In this document: in pieces, positions 48,303 through 58,962 of the stretch | How the letters are laid out: each line of letters begins with the position of its first letter | How positions within the stretch are numbered: the first letter of the stretch is position 1 | NCBI GenBank assembly: GCA_020721225.1 | Contig: DYNE01000009.1 | Coordinates: 1-64,000 of the forward strand | From: Pelodictyon luteolum | Lineage (GTDB): Bacteria > Bacteroidota > Chlorobiia > Chlorobiales > Chlorobiaceae | Direction: 5' to 3' | DNA length: 64,000 nt | Made by a program: the position numbers and the translations under genes | Notes under the pieces: model-generated | Told to the model about the DNA's origin: nothing | The model's database searches: none | The model's input: only the letters and a program-made list of their open reading frames with translations

Positions 48303-49289
48303 TTACCCTTTCATCTGATATTTGGTAATGTCCATACCGAATTTCAGATCGAACTTTTCCAGCTGCTCCTTCAGTTCGGTCAGAGACTTCTTGCCGAAAT
48401 TTTTATAGTTAAGAAGCTCATCCTCTTTTCTTGATACAAGATCACCGATAGTATCGATTTCAGCAAGGCGAAGGCAGTTGTGTGAACGGACCGAAAGATC
48501 GAGATCCTCGATCTTTGTATTGAAAAGCTTGCGCATATTCTCGAACTCATCATCCTGCTGCTTGAACTCCTCTTCGGTAAACTCTTCCTCGGTCGGCGAG
48601 AAATCGGCAAAAAAGGTGACATGCTCGTTTATGATCTTTCCGGCAAGACTTATAGAGTCGTCCGGAGTTATCGAGCCATCGGTTTCAACATCGAGAATCA
48701 TTTTTTCATAGTCGGTACGCTGTCCGACTCGCATATTTTCAACCGTGAATTTCACGTTCCTGATCGGTGTGAAAATAGCATCGATAGCGATAAAACCGAT
48801 CGGCATGCCATCGGGACGATTCTCTTCAGAAGGAAGGTATCCCCGTCCTCTGCCGACAAAAATATCGATTTTCAGTGTTGCTCCCTCATTGACGGTAGCG
48901 ATATGAAAATCTTTATTGAGTACCTCGAACTCACCTTCCTGAGCGATAATATCGCCAGCGGTGAACTCTTTATGCCCGGTCAGTACCAATGAAGTCTTGC
49001 AGTTTCTCTTGCAGTTCGAACGGAACCGCACCTTTTTCAGATTCAGAACAATCTCGGGAACATCTTCCCTGACACCGTTTATGGTCGAAAACTCGTGAAA
49101 AACACCATCTATTTTTACACCTGTTATTGCAGTTCCTGGAAGTGAAGCCAGAAGCGCTCTTCTCATAACATTACCGAGGGTTACACCATAACCCCTTTCA
49201 AGAGGTTGTGCGACAAAACGACCGAACCTGTCCGTATGAGTAGCTTCATCAACCTCTATTTTAGCAGGCATCTGCATCTGGTATATCAT
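48303..49289 (-). CDS. rpoA: RNA polymerase alpha subunit
   Basis: This 328-residue subunit has the N-terminal assembly domain ([27 protein letters not shown]) and C-terminal DNA-binding domain ([23 protein letters not shown]) joined by an acidic linker. It sits between rpsD and rplQ as in most bacteria. Confidence 0.98.
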   Translation of the reverse strand: MIYQMQMPAKIEVDEATHTDRFGRFVAQPLERGYGVTLGNVMRRALLASLPGTAITGVKIDGVFHEFSTINGVREDVPEIVLNLKKVRFRSNCKRNCKTSLVLTGHKEFTAGDIIAQEGEFEVLNKDFHIATVNEGATLKIDIFVGRGRGYLPSEENRPDGMPIGFIAIDAIFTPIRNVKFTVENMRVGQRTDYEKMILDVETDGSITPDDSISLAGKIINEHVTFFADFSPTEEEFTEEEFKQQDDEFENMRKLFNTKIEDLDLSVRSHNCLRLAEIDTIGDLVSRKEDELLNYKNFGKKSLTELKEQLEKFDLKFGMDITKYQMKG

Positions 49290-49318
49290 AATCGTTTATA
49301 CCTTTGATTTCATTAACA

Positions 49319-49930
49319 TCACTTAGAGTACAACTCTACTACAAGCTGTTCATTGAACGGTTCCTGAATATCCTCACGCTCAGGAACACTGAGAAAAACG
49401 GCTTTCTGATTAGCCTTGTCCACCTGGATCCATGAAGGAAAACGGGATTCAGGGGATTTGCTGAGTGAATCGGTTACAGCACCCATATTGCGGCTTCTCT
49501 GACGAAACTCTATAAGATCGCCGGGAGATACCTGGAATGAAGGAATATTGACCTTTTTACCATTCACGACAAGATGGCCATGAGAAACAAGCTGACGGGC
49601 ACCTGCACGCGAAGCGGCAAAACCCGAACGAAAAACAACATTATCTAAACGCCTTTCAAGAAGTTTAACAAGGTTATCACCGGTAACACCTCTCTGGGCT
49701 ACAGCTTTCTTGTAGTAGTTTCTGAACTGCTTTTCAAGAATACCATACAGGTATTTCATCTTCTGCTTCTCTCTGAGCTGCAGTGCATACTCAGAAACCT
49801 TCCCTTTCCGCGACTGCCCATGCTGCCCAGGCGCGAATGGTCTTCTTTCAAGATATTTTTCAGCTTTCGGTGAAAGAGCAACACCTAACCGACGGGATAC
49901 TTTTGTTATTGAGCCTCTAAATCTTGCCAT
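49319..49930 (-). CDS. rpsD: 30S ribosomal protein S4
   Basis: This 203-residue primary 16S-binding protein starts [16 protein letters not shown] and has the S4 RNA-binding domain ([26 protein letters not shown]). It lacks the N-terminal zinc cysteines of some S4 proteins. In other bacteria S4 represses its own operon. Confidence 0.97.
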   Translation of the reverse strand: MARFRGSITKVSRRLGVALSPKAEKYLERRPFAPGQHGQSRKGKVSEYALQLREKQKMKYLYGILEKQFRNYYKKAVAQRGVTGDNLVKLLERRLDNVVFRSGFAASRAGARQLVSHGHLVVNGKKVNIPSFQVSPGDLIEFRQRSRNMGAVTDSLSKSPESRFPSWIQVDKANQKAVFLSVPEREDIQEPFNEQLVVELYSK

Positions 49931-49967
49931 ATCAATTGCTTCATTGAAATTCTATGAATATATAAAA

Positions 49968-50351
49968 TCAGACCCTTCTGCGTTTCGGAGGCCTGCAGCC
50001 GTTATGAGGGAGGGGAGTAATATCCCTGATGGAACGAACTTCCAGTCCGGCTCCCTGCAAAGCTCTGATTGCAGCATCCCTTCCGGCACCAGGTCCTTTT
50101 ATAAAAACCTGTACATTTCGCATACCAAGATCAAAAGCCTCTTTTGCGGCAGCTTCAGATGTTACCTGCGATGCATAAGGGGTGTTCTTTTTGGATCCCC
50201 TGAAGCCGTTTTTACCTGCACTCGACCAGGAGACCGTATTACCCTGTACGTCAGTAATGGTTACCATGACATTATTGAACGATGCCTTGATATGGACGAC
50301 ACCTTCAGGGGTAACCTTTACTTTTTTTCTTTTTCTGCTTACTGTTGCCAT
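49968..50351 (-). CDS. rpsK: 30S ribosomal protein S11
   Basis: This 127-residue protein has the typical [36 protein letters not shown] core and the basic [19 protein letters not shown] end. It lies 43 bp after rpsM and 37 bp before rpsD. Confidence 0.97.
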   Translation of the reverse strand: MATVSRKRKKVKVTPEGVVHIKASFNNVMVTITDVQGNTVSWSSAGKNGFRGSKKNTPYASQVTSEAAAKEAFDLGMRNVQVFIKGPGAGRDAAIRALQGAGLEVRSIRDITPLPHNGCRPPKRRRV

Positions 50352-50394
50352 GAGCTTACACTCTTAAGTAATCAAAGTTGATATATTGCTGTCA

Positions 50395-50772
50395 CTACTT
50401 CTTCGTTGCCTTCTTCTTGCCTGCGACGGTCTTGCGCTTGCCTTTTCTTGTCCTCGCATTAGTCTGCGTCCTCTGACCTCGCACAGGAAGTGATCTCCTG
50501 TGCCGCAGCCCTCTATAACAACCGATATCCATCAGTCGCTTGATAGCAGTCTGCTGTTCACCACGCGCCTGACCTTCAACTTTGTAGTCCTCGGCAATAA
50601 TCTCTCTTATTGCATGCGCCTCTTCATCATTCAGCTCTGATATTTTCCTTTCGGGAGCAATACCTGCTCTCTGCAGAATGTTCTCGGCCGATGTCCTTCC
50701 GATACCATAAACATGAGTCAGAGCGATGACTGCATGTTTGTTTAACGGCAAATTTACCCCAGCTATCCTCAT
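50395..50772 (-). CDS. rpsM: 30S ribosomal protein S13
   Basis: This 125-residue protein starts [25 protein letters not shown] and ends in the basic [23 protein letters not shown] tail that touches P-site tRNA. It follows rpmJ. Confidence 0.97.
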   Translation of the reverse strand: MRIAGVNLPLNKHAVIALTHVYGIGRTSAENILQRAGIAPERKISELNDEEAHAIREIIAEDYKVEGQARGEQQTAIKRLMDIGCYRGLRHRRSLPVRGQRTQTNARTRKGKRKTVAGKKKATKK

Positions 50773-50807
50773 ATGCTCTTTAAAGTTCTATTGATTATTT
50801 CTGAAGA

Positions 50808-50924
50808 TCAACCTTGGCGCTGCTTATGGCTTGGATTCACTTTGCAGATCACAAACCGTTTCCCTTTGCGCTTGATGATACGGCAGTGTTCACAACGCTT
50901 TTTGATGGATGAATATATTTTCAT
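50808..50924 (-). CDS. rpmJ: 50S ribosomal protein L36
   Basis: A 38-codon frame encodes [20 protein letters not shown] and continues to a [12 protein letters not shown] end. Cysteines at 11, 14 and 27 and a His at 33 form the zinc-binding form of L36. It lies between infA and rpsM, the usual place. It is too short for common length cut-offs and easily missed. Confidence 0.95.
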   Translation of the reverse strand: MKIYSSIKKRCEHCRIIKRKGKRFVICKVNPSHKQRQG

Positions 50925-51036
50925 ATTTGGCCCCACATACAATAATTAAGTCGTCTGTCTATCGAAAAATCTGAAAGGCATGTAATGTAAGAAAATTAGT
51001 TCTAAAAATCAATATATGATTATTGATTTTAGTCCA

Positions 51037-51255
51037 CTATTTATATCGATACGTTATACGTCCTTTCGATATGTCATAGGGAGAAATCTGCACCTTGACC
51101 TTGTCGCCAGGTAATATCCGGATGTAGTGCATCCTGATTTTTCCCGATACATGCGCAAGAACCTCAAGACCATTTTCAAGCTTTACCTTGAACTGCGCGT
51201 TAGGAAGCGCATCAATTATAACGCCTTCAATCTCGATTGCTTCTTCTTTGGCCAA
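51037..51255 (-). CDS. infA: Translation initiation factor IF-1
   Basis: This 72-residue OB-fold protein starts [29 protein letters not shown] and ends with [15 protein letters not shown], matching IF-1. It assists 30S initiation. It stands between map and rpmJ. Confidence 0.97.
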   Translation of the reverse strand: MAKEEAIEIEGVIIDALPNAQFKVKLENGLEVLAHVSGKIRMHYIRILPGDKVKVQISPYDISKGRITYRYK

Positions 51256-51294
51256 AAGTATGCTCCTTTGAATTCATTGGTTTTTCTGGAAGCC

Positions 51295-52092
51295 TCAGGG
51301 CGTTTCCTTTTCAAGTAACGAGCGGGTCAGTATCTCAGCTATTCCCAGCCTTACAATAATAGTATGCTCAAAATGTGCGGAATGCTTTCCGTCTTCGGTT
51401 ACAGCCACCCATCCCCCTTTTTTACTGACAGCCTTCCTTGATCTGCCGAGAGCTATCATCGGTTCGATGGCCAACGCCATGCCCTCTCTCAGTTTAACGC
51501 CCGTATGCTTTTTTCCGTAGTTGGGTACAGCCGGATCTTCATGCAGCTCGCTGCCGATCCCATGCCCTACCATATTCTCAATAACACTGAATCCGAAAGA
51601 GCGTGCATGTTCTTCAACTGCTGCCGAAATATCATGCAATCTGTTCCCCTCGACAGCCTGTGCTATCCCACGATAAAGGCACTCTCTGGTTACATCGACA
51701 AGGAGTTGTACTTTGGGGTCAATCGTGCCCAGCACAAATGTTCTTGCCGCATCTCCATGATAACCGCCTTTATAAACGCCGCAATCAACCGACACGATAT
51801 CGCCTTCACGAATGATTCGCTTTGCAGTCGGGACTCCGTGCACCACCTCTTCATTGATCGAAACGCAAAGGGTCGCGGGATAGGGCGTAACGTCAGGATC
51901 GCCTTTTGGAGCATAATTCAGAAAACTCGGTACCGCATGATGATCTCTTATAAACGACTCAGCCATCTCATCGAGCCGTTTTGTAGACATCCCCGGCTCT
52001 ATTTCCCGTTCGAGCATATCGAGAACCATAGCCGTCAAAGCTCCCGATTCACGCATTAGCTCAATTTCGCGTTCACTCTTGATGGTAATCAT
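51295..52092 (-). CDS. map: Methionine aminopeptidase
   Basis: This 265-residue type I enzyme removes N-terminal Met. Metal ligands lie in VSVDCGVYKGGYHGDAART (two Asp), GHGIGSELHEDP (His), AIEPM (Glu) and the final TEDGKHSAHFEHT (Glu). It is in the standard secY-map-infA order. Confidence 0.96.
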   Translation of the reverse strand: MITIKSEREIELMRESGALTAMVLDMLEREIEPGMSTKRLDEMAESFIRDHHAVPSFLNYAPKGDPDVTPYPATLCVSINEEVVHGVPTAKRIIREGDIVSVDCGVYKGGYHGDAARTFVLGTIDPKVQLLVDVTRECLYRGIAQAVEGNRLHDISAAVEEHARSFGFSVIENMVGHGIGSELHEDPAVPNYGKKHTGVKLREGMALAIEPMIALGRSRKAVSKKGGWVAVTEDGKHSAHFEHTIIVRLGIAEILTRSLLEKETP

Positions 52093-52101
52093 AAGTGGTT
52101 C

Positions 52102-53433
52102 TTAAGGCCTCTGGCGGCCTCTTGTTTTACCAGTCTTCATAAAACCGTCATAGTGACGCATCAACAGATGACTTTCTACCTGCTGGAGAGTATCGAGACC
52201 AACGCCGACAATGATCAACAGACTGGTACCACCAAAAAACTGTGCAAACCCGGGCGTTACGTTTGCAAATTTAGTCAGAAAAGTAGGCAATACCGCAATG
52301 ATAGCAAGCGATATGGCTCCGGGAAGCGTAATCCTCGTAAGGATATTATCGATAAAATCCGCAGTGCTTTTACCAGGTCTCACTCCGGGAATAAATCCGC
52401 CCTGACGGCGCATGGTATCAGCGACTTCCTTTGGATTAAAAGCGATAGCCGTATAAAAGTAGGTAAAGAAAACGATCATGGTGCCAAATATGAGCGCATA
52501 CCACCAGGAATCATATGCGAGGGCACTTGAAATACTCTGCATCACTTCGTTTTCAGGAAAAAACGATACGAAGGTTCCCGGAAGAAACATGATGGACTGA
52601 GCGAAAATGATCGGCATGACCCCAGCCGTATTGATGCGCATGGGAATATACTGAGTACTTCCACCATAGACTTTTCGGCCTACAACGCGTTTTGCATGCT
52701 GAACAGGAACTCTTCGGGTACCTACTGTAAGCACTACCACAAATGCAACGATGGCAACCATCATGGCTAAAATGATAATCTCGACAATCCAGTTCTTGCT
52801 GCCGAGTGAAACCGAGCGGAACTCGGCAACCAGCGACTGCGGAAAACGGGCGAGAATACCGATCATGATGATAAGAGAAATACCGTTACCGATGCCTCGC
52901 TCGGTAATCCTTTCTCCAAGCCACATGACAAACACGGTCGAGGCAGTAAGCACCACAACGGCAGTAAAGGTGAAAAACCATCCGGGATCAGGGACTACTG
53001 CTGTACCGAACGAAGCCGGACTGGCAAGACTTACGCTTACCCCCCATGCCTGGAGGGCAGCAATGAGTACCGTGCCATAGCGTGTCATCTGGTTGATTCT
53101 CTGACGGCCCTCTTCTCCCTCTTTCTGCAGTTTCTGCACATAGGGCGTTACCGCGCCAAGCAACTGAACAATGATGGATGCTGAAATGTAAGGCATGATA
53201 CCGAGAGAAAATATCGAAGCTCTTGCAAATGCGCCTCCTACGAAAAGATCGAAGAGACCGAAAAGATCGTTCGAATGAGAGGGAGATGCGCCGGCTACAG
53301 CAGACGCATCAACACCCGGTATCGTAATGTGAGAACCAAGCCTGTATATAAACAGGAGAAGCAGTGTATAGAGGATCCGCTGCCGAAGCTCAGGGATTTT
53401 ATTGATATTGCGTATACTTTCAGTAAGCTTCAT
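52102..53433 (-). CDS. secY: Preprotein translocase subunit SecY
   Basis: This 443-residue integral membrane protein has ten expected helices and signature segments SIFSLGIMPYISASIIVQLL and VGLDTLQQVESHLLMRHYDGFMK. It forms the protein export channel with SecE and SecG. It ends 9 bp before map. Confidence 0.97.
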   Translation of the reverse strand: MKLTESIRNINKIPELRQRILYTLLLLFIYRLGSHITIPGVDASAVAGASPSHSNDLFGLFDLFVGGAFARASIFSLGIMPYISASIIVQLLGAVTPYVQKLQKEGEEGRQRINQMTRYGTVLIAALQAWGVSVSLASPASFGTAVVPDPGWFFTFTAVVVLTASTVFVMWLGERITERGIGNGISLIIMIGILARFPQSLVAEFRSVSLGSKNWIVEIIILAMMVAIVAFVVVLTVGTRRVPVQHAKRVVGRKVYGGSTQYIPMRINTAGVMPIIFAQSIMFLPGTFVSFFPENEVMQSISSALAYDSWWYALIFGTMIVFFTYFYTAIAFNPKEVADTMRRQGGFIPGVRPGKSTADFIDNILTRITLPGAISLAIIAVLPTFLTKFANVTPGFAQFFGGTSLLIIVGVGLDTLQQVESHLLMRHYDGFMKTGKTRGRQRP

Positions 53434-53451
53434 AACGGCTCGGTACTATAT

Positions 53452-54015
53452 TCAGGACTTTGCAGATTTCTTGACTCTTTTGACTTTGACAAGCGGAGCT
53501 TTTGGTTTCAAAAGAGCTTCTTCTACCTGCATATCGCCGATTTTTGAAGCTTCTTCGAGTGTACGATAAGCTTTTACAACCTCACCGCCGGCCTTGATAA
53601 TTTTTTCTTCAGCACTTTTGCTGAAAAAGTGAGCAGTGACTTTCAGCGCTTTTGTAAGTTCACCACTGCCGAGAATCTTGAAATAATCTGCATAGCTCGC
53701 ATTGCAGAGCGCCTTCAGATCAAGAACAGAAATATCCTCTCCGGTAATGAGGCCTTCCTCGATCCACGCATCGATCTGTTCCAGATTGACCGTCTTGATA
53801 GACTTTCTGTTCGGAGGCGTAAAACCGAATTTAGGAAGTCTGCGATAGATCGGTATCTGACCGCCTTCATTAATCGGCGTCTTGTAACCGCTTCTTGCCT
53901 GCTGACCTTTGTTTCCTTTCCCGGCAGTGGTACCGTTACCTGATCCCTGTCCGCGGCCAACTCTTTTTTTGCTTTTTACTGCGCCTTTTGCAGGACGAAG
54001 TGAACTTAAATCCAT
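53452..54015 (-). CDS. rplO: 50S ribosomal protein L15
   Basis: This 187-residue L15 has the glycine-rich N-terminal RVGRGQGSGNGTTAGKGNKGQQARSG region. It is about 40 residues longer than the common L15, with a Lys-rich C-terminal extension (LLKPKAPLVKVKRVKKSAKS). Confidence 0.96.
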   Translation of the reverse strand: MDLSSLRPAKGAVKSKKRVGRGQGSGNGTTAGKGNKGQQARSGYKTPINEGGQIPIYRRLPKFGFTPPNRKSIKTVNLEQIDAWIEEGLITGEDISVLDLKALCNASYADYFKILGSGELTKALKVTAHFFSKSAEEKIIKAGGEVVKAYRTLEEASKIGDMQVEEALLKPKAPLVKVKRVKKSAKS

Positions 54016-54047
54016 GATATCAATCCCTACTTGCTATTTGTAAAATC

Positions 54048-54233
54048 TTAAAGCTCTTCAACTTTAACGAGGTGCTGCACAACTCTTATCTGACCGCGTA
54101 AGCTGGGGTTATCCTGCTTTTCCACCTGATAGTTCGGACGACCGAGACCAAGAGCCTTGATAGTTGCTTTCTGTTTTTTAGTACAACCTATCACACTGCG
54201 TACCTGGATAATCCGTATTGTTTTATCACTCAT
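54048..54233 (-). CDS. rpmD: 50S ribosomal protein L30
   Basis: This 61-residue L30 starts MSDKTIRIIQVRSVIGCTKKQK and ends with VQHLVKVEEL. The start at 54233 matches the family; a longer in-frame start would overlap rpsE heavily. Confidence 0.95.
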   Translation of the reverse strand: MSDKTIRIIQVRSVIGCTKKQKATIKALGLGRPNYQVEKQDNPSLRGQIRVVQHLVKVEEL

Positions 54234-54252
54234 GTCTCTACTTTCTCTCTTT

Positions 54253-54771
54253 TTAGCTTTCAAAAACCTCTTTAAGGCTCTTCGAACGTCTTTCGGCAAC
54301 TTCAAGGGCATCGGACATGCTCTGTAATCCTTTTATTGCTGCCTTTACCACATTGTGCGGATTTGACGAACCGAGCGATTTGGTAAGCACATCATGAACA
54401 CCGGCCATTTCGAGAACTGCACGAACGGCTCCACCGGCAATCAATCCCGTACCGGGAGTCGCAGGCTTCATCAAAACTTTTGCCGAACCGTATTTTGCAA
54501 TAACCTGATGAGGAATGGTACCCTTGACAATAGGAACCTTGATCACATTCTTCTTGCCGTCCTCTACTCCTTTTGCAATCGCATCCTGAACCTCGTTTGC
54601 TTTCCCAAGTCCATAACCGACATGCCCCTCTCTGTCACCGACAACAACAATAGCATTAAATCCAAATCGTTTGCCGCCTTTGACAACTTTAGCCGTTCTA
54701 TTGATATGAACCAGCTTCTCTTTCAGATTCAATTCACCGGGCCTGATATTCTTAGCAGATATTTTCGCCAT
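54253..54771 (-). CDS. rpsE: 30S ribosomal protein S5
   Basis: This 172-residue protein has the double-stranded-RNA-binding N-domain ([26 protein letters not shown]) and the conserved [19 protein letters not shown] segment. It contributes to accuracy in decoding. Confidence 0.97.
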
Positions 54772-54794
54772 TTACTTTCTCTTTGAGAGGTTTT

Positions 54795-55163
54795 TTAAAA
54801 GACCAGACCGGCTTCTCTCGCACCATCAGCCAACGCTTTCACCCTGCCATGATAACGGAATCCGTTCCTGTCGAATATAACTTTGGTAATTCCCTGCGCC
54901 TTCGCTTTTTCACCAAGCTGGAGACCTACAATACGACACACATCACTTTTGGTGCCTTCAAGAGCCCTGTTCTCTTTTGACATGCTCGATACGGACATGA
55001 TGGTTTTGCCGTTATCGTCATCAATCAGCTGCGCGTAAATCTGCGACAGGCTGCGGTACACACAAAGTCTCGGTTTTTTTTCATTTCCGTGAACCTGCGT
55101 CCGGCTCCTGTCCTTGATTTTCTGCCTGCGTGAGGCTTTATCGATTTGACTCATTCTCTTCAA
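54795..55163 (-). CDS. rplR: 50S ribosomal protein L18
   Basis: This 122-residue 5S-rRNA-binding protein has [19 protein letters not shown] in the middle and the [23 protein letters not shown] end typical of L18. Confidence 0.97.
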   Translation of the reverse strand: MKRMSQIDKASRRQKIKDRSRTQVHGNEKKPRLCVYRSLSQIYAQLIDDDNGKTIMSVSSMSKENRALEGTKSDVCRIVGLQLGEKAKAQGITKVIFDRNGFRYHGRVKALADGAREAGLVF

Positions 55164-55210
55164 CCCTAAAAAATGTTATTGCCTGACTGTTATAGCTTTA
55201 TGGCCGGGTT

Positions 55211-55750
55211 TTACTTACCGGCTGCCTTTCCTTCCTTGCGACGGATTACCTCACCTGCGTATTTGATACCTTTGCCGCGATACGGCTCTGGCTTGCGGAA
55301 AGAGCGGATTTTTGCTGCGATCTGACCTACAAGGGCTTTATCAATACCACTGATAAGAATAGTTGTCTGATCGGGCACCTCTATTTTAATGCTGTCCGGA
55401 GCCTTGAAATAAATCATATGGGAATACCCCAATGTGAGAGCCAGAAGATCGTTTTTAAGCTCTGCTCGGTAACCGATACCGGCGATCTCGAGTTTTCTGG
55501 TAAATCCTTTCGTGACACCCTCAACCATATTGCTGACAAGCATCCTGTAGAGGCCGTGCATAGCTCTGGATTTTTTACTGTCATCAACTCTCTGCACCGT
55601 AACAACGCCATTCTCTTCCTGCAGAGTCACCTGTGCAACCAGAGCCTGCTCAAGTGTACCTTTCGGACCGGTCACCTTTACATTGGCTTCACTGATCTCT
55701 ATCTTCGCCTGATTGCTCAGGGATATCGGCATTTTTCCTATTCTTGACAT
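55211..55750 (-). CDS. rplF: 50S ribosomal protein L6
   Basis: This 179-residue L6 starts MSRIGKMPISLSNQAKI and has the C-terminal signature KPEPYRGKGIKYAGEVIRRKEGK. Confidence 0.97.
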   Translation of the reverse strand: MSRIGKMPISLSNQAKIEISEANVKVTGPKGTLEQALVAQVTLQEENGVVTVQRVDDSKKSRAMHGLYRMLVSNMVEGVTKGFTRKLEIAGIGYRAELKNDLLALTLGYSHMIYFKAPDSIKIEVPDQTTILISGIDKALVGQIAAKIRSFRKPEPYRGKGIKYAGEVIRRKEGKAAGK

Positions 55751-55778
55751 GGTATTCTTGTACGCTTTGGCTTATGAA

Positions 55779-56174
55779 TTAATAGATGCGGAAGAGGATT
55801 TCGCCGCCTACGCCCTGCTCTCTGGCCTCTTTATCGGTAATGATACCCTTTGACGACGAAAGTATATACAATCCGAGACCTCCCAGATACTTTCTGATGT
55901 CCTTCCCCTGGTACACTCTTCTTCCCGGTTTACTCACCCTGGTAATTTCCCGTATTGCCGGCTCTCCGGCTACTGAATATTTCAGATCGACACGGATAAA
56001 CGGAAACTGTTCCGTTGTTATAACCGTAAAGGCTTTTATGTATCCTTTAGCCACGAGCAATTCTGAAATGTTCTCTCTGAGCTTTGAATACGGTATATCG
56101 GTTGTTTTATTTTTTGCTCTTCCCGCATTTCTGATACGGGTGATATAATCTGCAATAGAATCCGTTACAGGCAT
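55779..56174 (-). CDS. rpsH: 30S ribosomal protein S8
   Basis: This 131-residue S8 starts [22 protein letters not shown] and ends [31 protein letters not shown], as in the family. S8 regulates the spc operon in E. coli; regulation here was not tested. Confidence 0.97.
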   Translation of the reverse strand: MPVTDSIADYITRIRNAGRAKNKTTDIPYSKLRENISELLVAKGYIKAFTVITTEQFPFIRVDLKYSVAGEPAIREITRVSKPGRRVYQGKDIRKYLGGLGLYILSSSKGIITDKEAREQGVGGEILFRIY

Positions 56175-56237
56175 AGCGAACGTTGGTTACTTTCAAAAAT
56201 GAACAAATATCTTTTTACTCTACTCGATACGAACAAC

Positions 56238-56507
56238 TTACCAGCTTGCTTTCTTGACACCGGGAAGTTTTCCTTCCAGAGCAAACTTGCGGAACATCTG
56301 GCGGCAGAGTCCGAATTTTTCATATACACCTCTTCCGCGACCTGTAAGAACACAGCGATTTTTTACCCTTGTCGCTGAACTGTCTCTCGGCAGCTTGCGC
56401 AGAGCCTCGTAATCTCCAGCTTTCAGCAACTCTTCACGCTTTGCAGCATACTTCTCTACAAGCTTTTTTCTTTTCTCGTTCCGTGCAATAATGCTTTTCT
56501 TCGCCAT
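56238..56507 (-). CDS. rpsN: 30S ribosomal protein S14
   Basis: This 89-residue S14 has [27 protein letters not shown]. It lacks the two CxxC pairs of the zinc form and is the zinc-independent type. Confidence 0.96.
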   Translation of the reverse strand: MAKKSIIARNEKRKKLVEKYAAKREELLKAGDYEALRKLPRDSSATRVKNRCVLTGRGRGVYEKFGLCRQMFRKFALEGKLPGVKKASW

Positions 56508-56525
56508 CTCTGGATTCCTGATAGG

Positions 56526-57113
56526 TTAATTGTTCTTCTTTTTGAACGGCATACCAAGCTCGGCAAGCAGTACATAAGCCTCTTCATCGGTTGCTGCTGA
56601 TGTCACAAACGATATATCCATACCTGATATTCTTGGAACTTTATCGATATCGATTTCAGGAAAGATAATCTGTTCGCGAATACCTGTGGTATAGTTGCCA
56701 CGACCATCAAAACTGGTATCATTCAAACCGCGGAAATCACGAATCCTGGGAACTGCGAGACTGACGAAACGGTCTAAAAACTCGTACATGGTTTTTCTCC
56801 GGAGAGTGACCCGGCAACCAATCGGCTGGTTTTCGCGCAGTTTGAAATTCGAAATAGCTTTTCTCGACTTGCGGATCTGAGGCTTCTGGCCGGTAATCTG
56901 TGCAAGCTCGCTCATTGCTGTTTCAAGAAGCTTCGGCTCGGCAGCAGCCTCTCCTACACCTATATTAATGGCGATTTTCTGAAGTTTGGGCACCATCATA
57001 ACATTTTTGTACTGAAACCTCTCCATAAGTTTAGGAACAACCTTATCCTTATAAAAGATTTCAAGGCGGGCTTCAACGTTCTCTGCAGGTGCTTTTTCTT
57101 TTGTTTTTGTCAT
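56526..57113 (-). CDS. rplE: 50S ribosomal protein L5
   Basis: This 195-residue 5S-binding protein has [41 protein letters not shown] and the [18 protein letters not shown] segment. The N-terminus has about ten extra Lys/Glu-rich residues. Confidence 0.97.
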
Positions 57114-57169
57114 GCTTTACTCTCATTTGCCAGAATGGTCTTTGTCATTCTGTCTTAATAAAATACTGT

Positions 57170-57412
57170 TTAGCTTTTCTTCACATTGGATGCATGAATA
57201 GGGAATTCCCTTTCGATGATCGAACCCTGGGGATGGCTTTGCGTAGGTTTCATGTGACGCTTCCTGATATTCACGCCTTCAATGATCACTCGGCCTTTCT
57301 GAGGATATACTCTCAGTACCTTTCCTGCCTTGCCCTTATCGTTTCCGCTGATGACAACGACACTGTCGTTCTTTTTGACATGCAGCTTTACTTTTTTAAT
57401 CCCTGTTTTCAT
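57170..57412 (-). CDS. rplX: 50S ribosomal protein L24
   Basis: This 80-residue L24 has the KOW motif ([24 protein letters not shown]) and [14 protein letters not shown]. It is preceded by a tRNA-Gly gene rather than directly by rplN, an unusual arrangement. Confidence 0.97.
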   Translation of the reverse strand: MKTGIKKVKLHVKKNDSVVVISGNDKGKAGKVLRVYPQKGRVIIEGVNIRKRHMKPTQSHPQGSIIEREFPIHASNVKKS

Positions 57413-57445
57413 TTTTCACTGATATGATAGTATTCATAAAATCTG

Positions 57446-57518
57446 AGCGGGAGACGAGACTCGAACTCGCGACCAACAGCTTGGAAGGCTGTGACTCTAC
57501 CAACTGAGTTACTCCCGC
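57446..57518 (-). tRNA. tRNA-Gly (anticodon TCC)
   Basis: The - strand gives a full cloverleaf of about 73 bases. The acceptor arms are GCGGGAG and CTCCCGC, the anticodon stem is CAGCC/GGCTG-like around the loop CTTCCAA with anticodon TCC, and the T arm has GTTCGAGTC. The discriminator base is U, as expected for Gly; CCA is not encoded. It lies 9 bp after the rplN stop and about 33 bp before the rplX start, in the same orientation, so it is inside the ribosomal protein operon. Confidence 0.95.
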
Positions 57519-57527
57519 TTGAAGCTT

Positions 57528-57896
57528 TTACAGCACTTCAGGCGCCAAAGATACGATTTTCATATATTTTCTATCGCGTAATTCTCTTGCAACCGGCCCG
57601 AAAATTCGTGTTCCCCTTGGTTCACCCTGAGCATTGAGCAGTACGACTGCATTTTCGTCAAACCTGATGTAGGAACCATCTTTCCTTCTCTGTTCCTTTG
57701 CGCAGCGAACCACTACTGCCTTGCAAACATCTTTTTTCTTGACAACTCCGCCTGGTACGGCAGCTTTAACCGATACGATTACCTGATCACCCAGTCCGGC
57801 ATAACGCCTTCCTGTACCGCCGAAAACATGTATACAACGAACTTTTTTCGCTCCACTGTTATCTGCTACAACCAGATTTGTTTCTTTCTGGATCAT
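57528..57896 (-). CDS. rplN: 50S ribosomal protein L14
   Basis: This 122-residue L14 starts [22 protein letters not shown] and has the family [26 protein letters not shown] end. Its stop is 9 bp before the tRNA-Gly gene. Confidence 0.97.
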   Translation of the reverse strand: MIQKETNLVVADNSGAKKVRCIHVFGGTGRRYAGLGDQVIVSVKAAVPGGVVKKKDVCKAVVVRCAKEQRRKDGSYIRFDENAVVLLNAQGEPRGTRIFGPVARELRDRKYMKIVSLAPEVL

Positions 57897-57931
57897 CCTG
57901 ATTCAATCTTTTAATGTGTAAGGAGCCCTGC

Positions 57932-58231
57932 TTATTTGGCCTTTTCAATGATTTCAACGAGACGGCAGCTTTTTTTCTTGCTCAATGGCCTGCACTCGAC
58001 AACCTTTACAAGATCACCAATACCAGCTTCGTTCTTTTCGTCATGAACCATCAGCTTGGTAGTCTTTTTAAAGTATTTCTTGTAGACAGGATGCTGTACC
58101 CTGCGTTCAACAGTAACAAGGATTGCTTTATCCATTTTGTCACTGACCACTTTACCCTGCCAGCTTTTTTTCCGACCTCTTGCTGCAGCATTCTGTTCCG
58201 TTGCAGCAGTCTCTGTTCTGTTTTCTTCCAT
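57932..58231 (-). CDS. rpsQ: 30S ribosomal protein S17
   Basis: This 99-residue S17 has the core [39 protein letters not shown]. The N-terminus carries about 20 extra acidic, Ala- and Thr-rich residues ([20 protein letters not shown]). Confidence 0.96.
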   Translation of the reverse strand: MEENRTETAATEQNAAARGRKKSWQGKVVSDKMDKAILVTVERRVQHPVYKKYFKKTTKLMVHDEKNEAGIGDLVKVVECRPLSKKKSCRLVEIIEKAK

Positions 58232-58260
58232 TTATCGTAAACGGTTTTTTGTTGCCTTAT

Positions 58261-58467
58261 TCAATTCTGCTCAGCTTCGGCCGCATTCAGTTTGTGGAGC
58301 ATTGTTTTCATACGTGCAATATCACGTCGTGAATTGCGAAACACCATAGGGTTCTGCGGAAGCTCAATTACCTTGTAGAAATTGATATCAGCAAGCCTGT
58401 CTTCAAGCTGACCAATCCTGTCGATAAGTTCCTGCCTGGTCATAGCTGCGATTTCGTACTTTTTCAT
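58261..58467 (-). CDS. rpmC: 50S ribosomal protein L29
   Basis: This 68-residue helical protein starts MKKYEIAAMTRQELIDRIGQLEDRLADI and has PMVFRNSRRDIARMKTML, as expected of L29, which lies near the exit tunnel. Confidence 0.95.
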   Translation of the reverse strand: MKKYEIAAMTRQELIDRIGQLEDRLADINFYKVIELPQNPMVFRNSRRDIARMKTMLHKLNAAEAEQN

Positions 58468-58500
58468 AGTTATAATCCTCTTGTCGATTTTGTTGCTCTA

Positions 58501-58920
58501 TTATCCTTCGTAATCAGGACGGACAATAAACTTTGTTTTAATCGGCAGTTTCTGCGCTGCAAGCCTGAAAGCCTCAGTTGCAACCTCACGTGAAACACCC
58601 TCGGCTTCAAACATTATCCTTCCGGGTTTGACAACGGCTACCCAAAACTCCGGCGAACCTTTACCGGAACCCATTCGGGTTTCGGCAGCTTTTTTCGATA
58701 CCGGTTTGTCGGGGAATATTCTGATCCAGATCTTGCCATCTCTTTTCATATATCTGTTCATGGCAACACGAGCTGCCTCGATCTGGCGACTGGTTATCCA
58801 GGCTGGTTCCATTGCTTTCAGACCGAAAGAACCGAAAGAAACAGAAGTTCCGCGACCGGCATTGCCTTTCATCCGGCCTCTCTGTGACTTTCTATATTTA
58901 ACTCTCTTTGGCATTAACAT
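58501..58920 (-). CDS. rplP: 50S ribosomal protein L16
   Basis: This 139-residue L16 has [28 protein letters not shown] and [24 protein letters not shown]. It begins at MLMPKRV or, two codons later, MPKRV. Confidence 0.97.
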   Translation of the reverse strand: MLMPKRVKYRKSQRGRMKGNAGRGTSVSFGSFGLKAMEPAWITSRQIEAARVAMNRYMKRDGKIWIRIFPDKPVSKKAAETRMGSGKGSPEFWVAVVKPGRIMFEAEGVSREVATEAFRLAAQKLPIKTKFIVRPDYEG

Positions 58921-58962
58921 ACCGACAACTCCATTCTTTTTCTGATTATAATGTATATGTCA

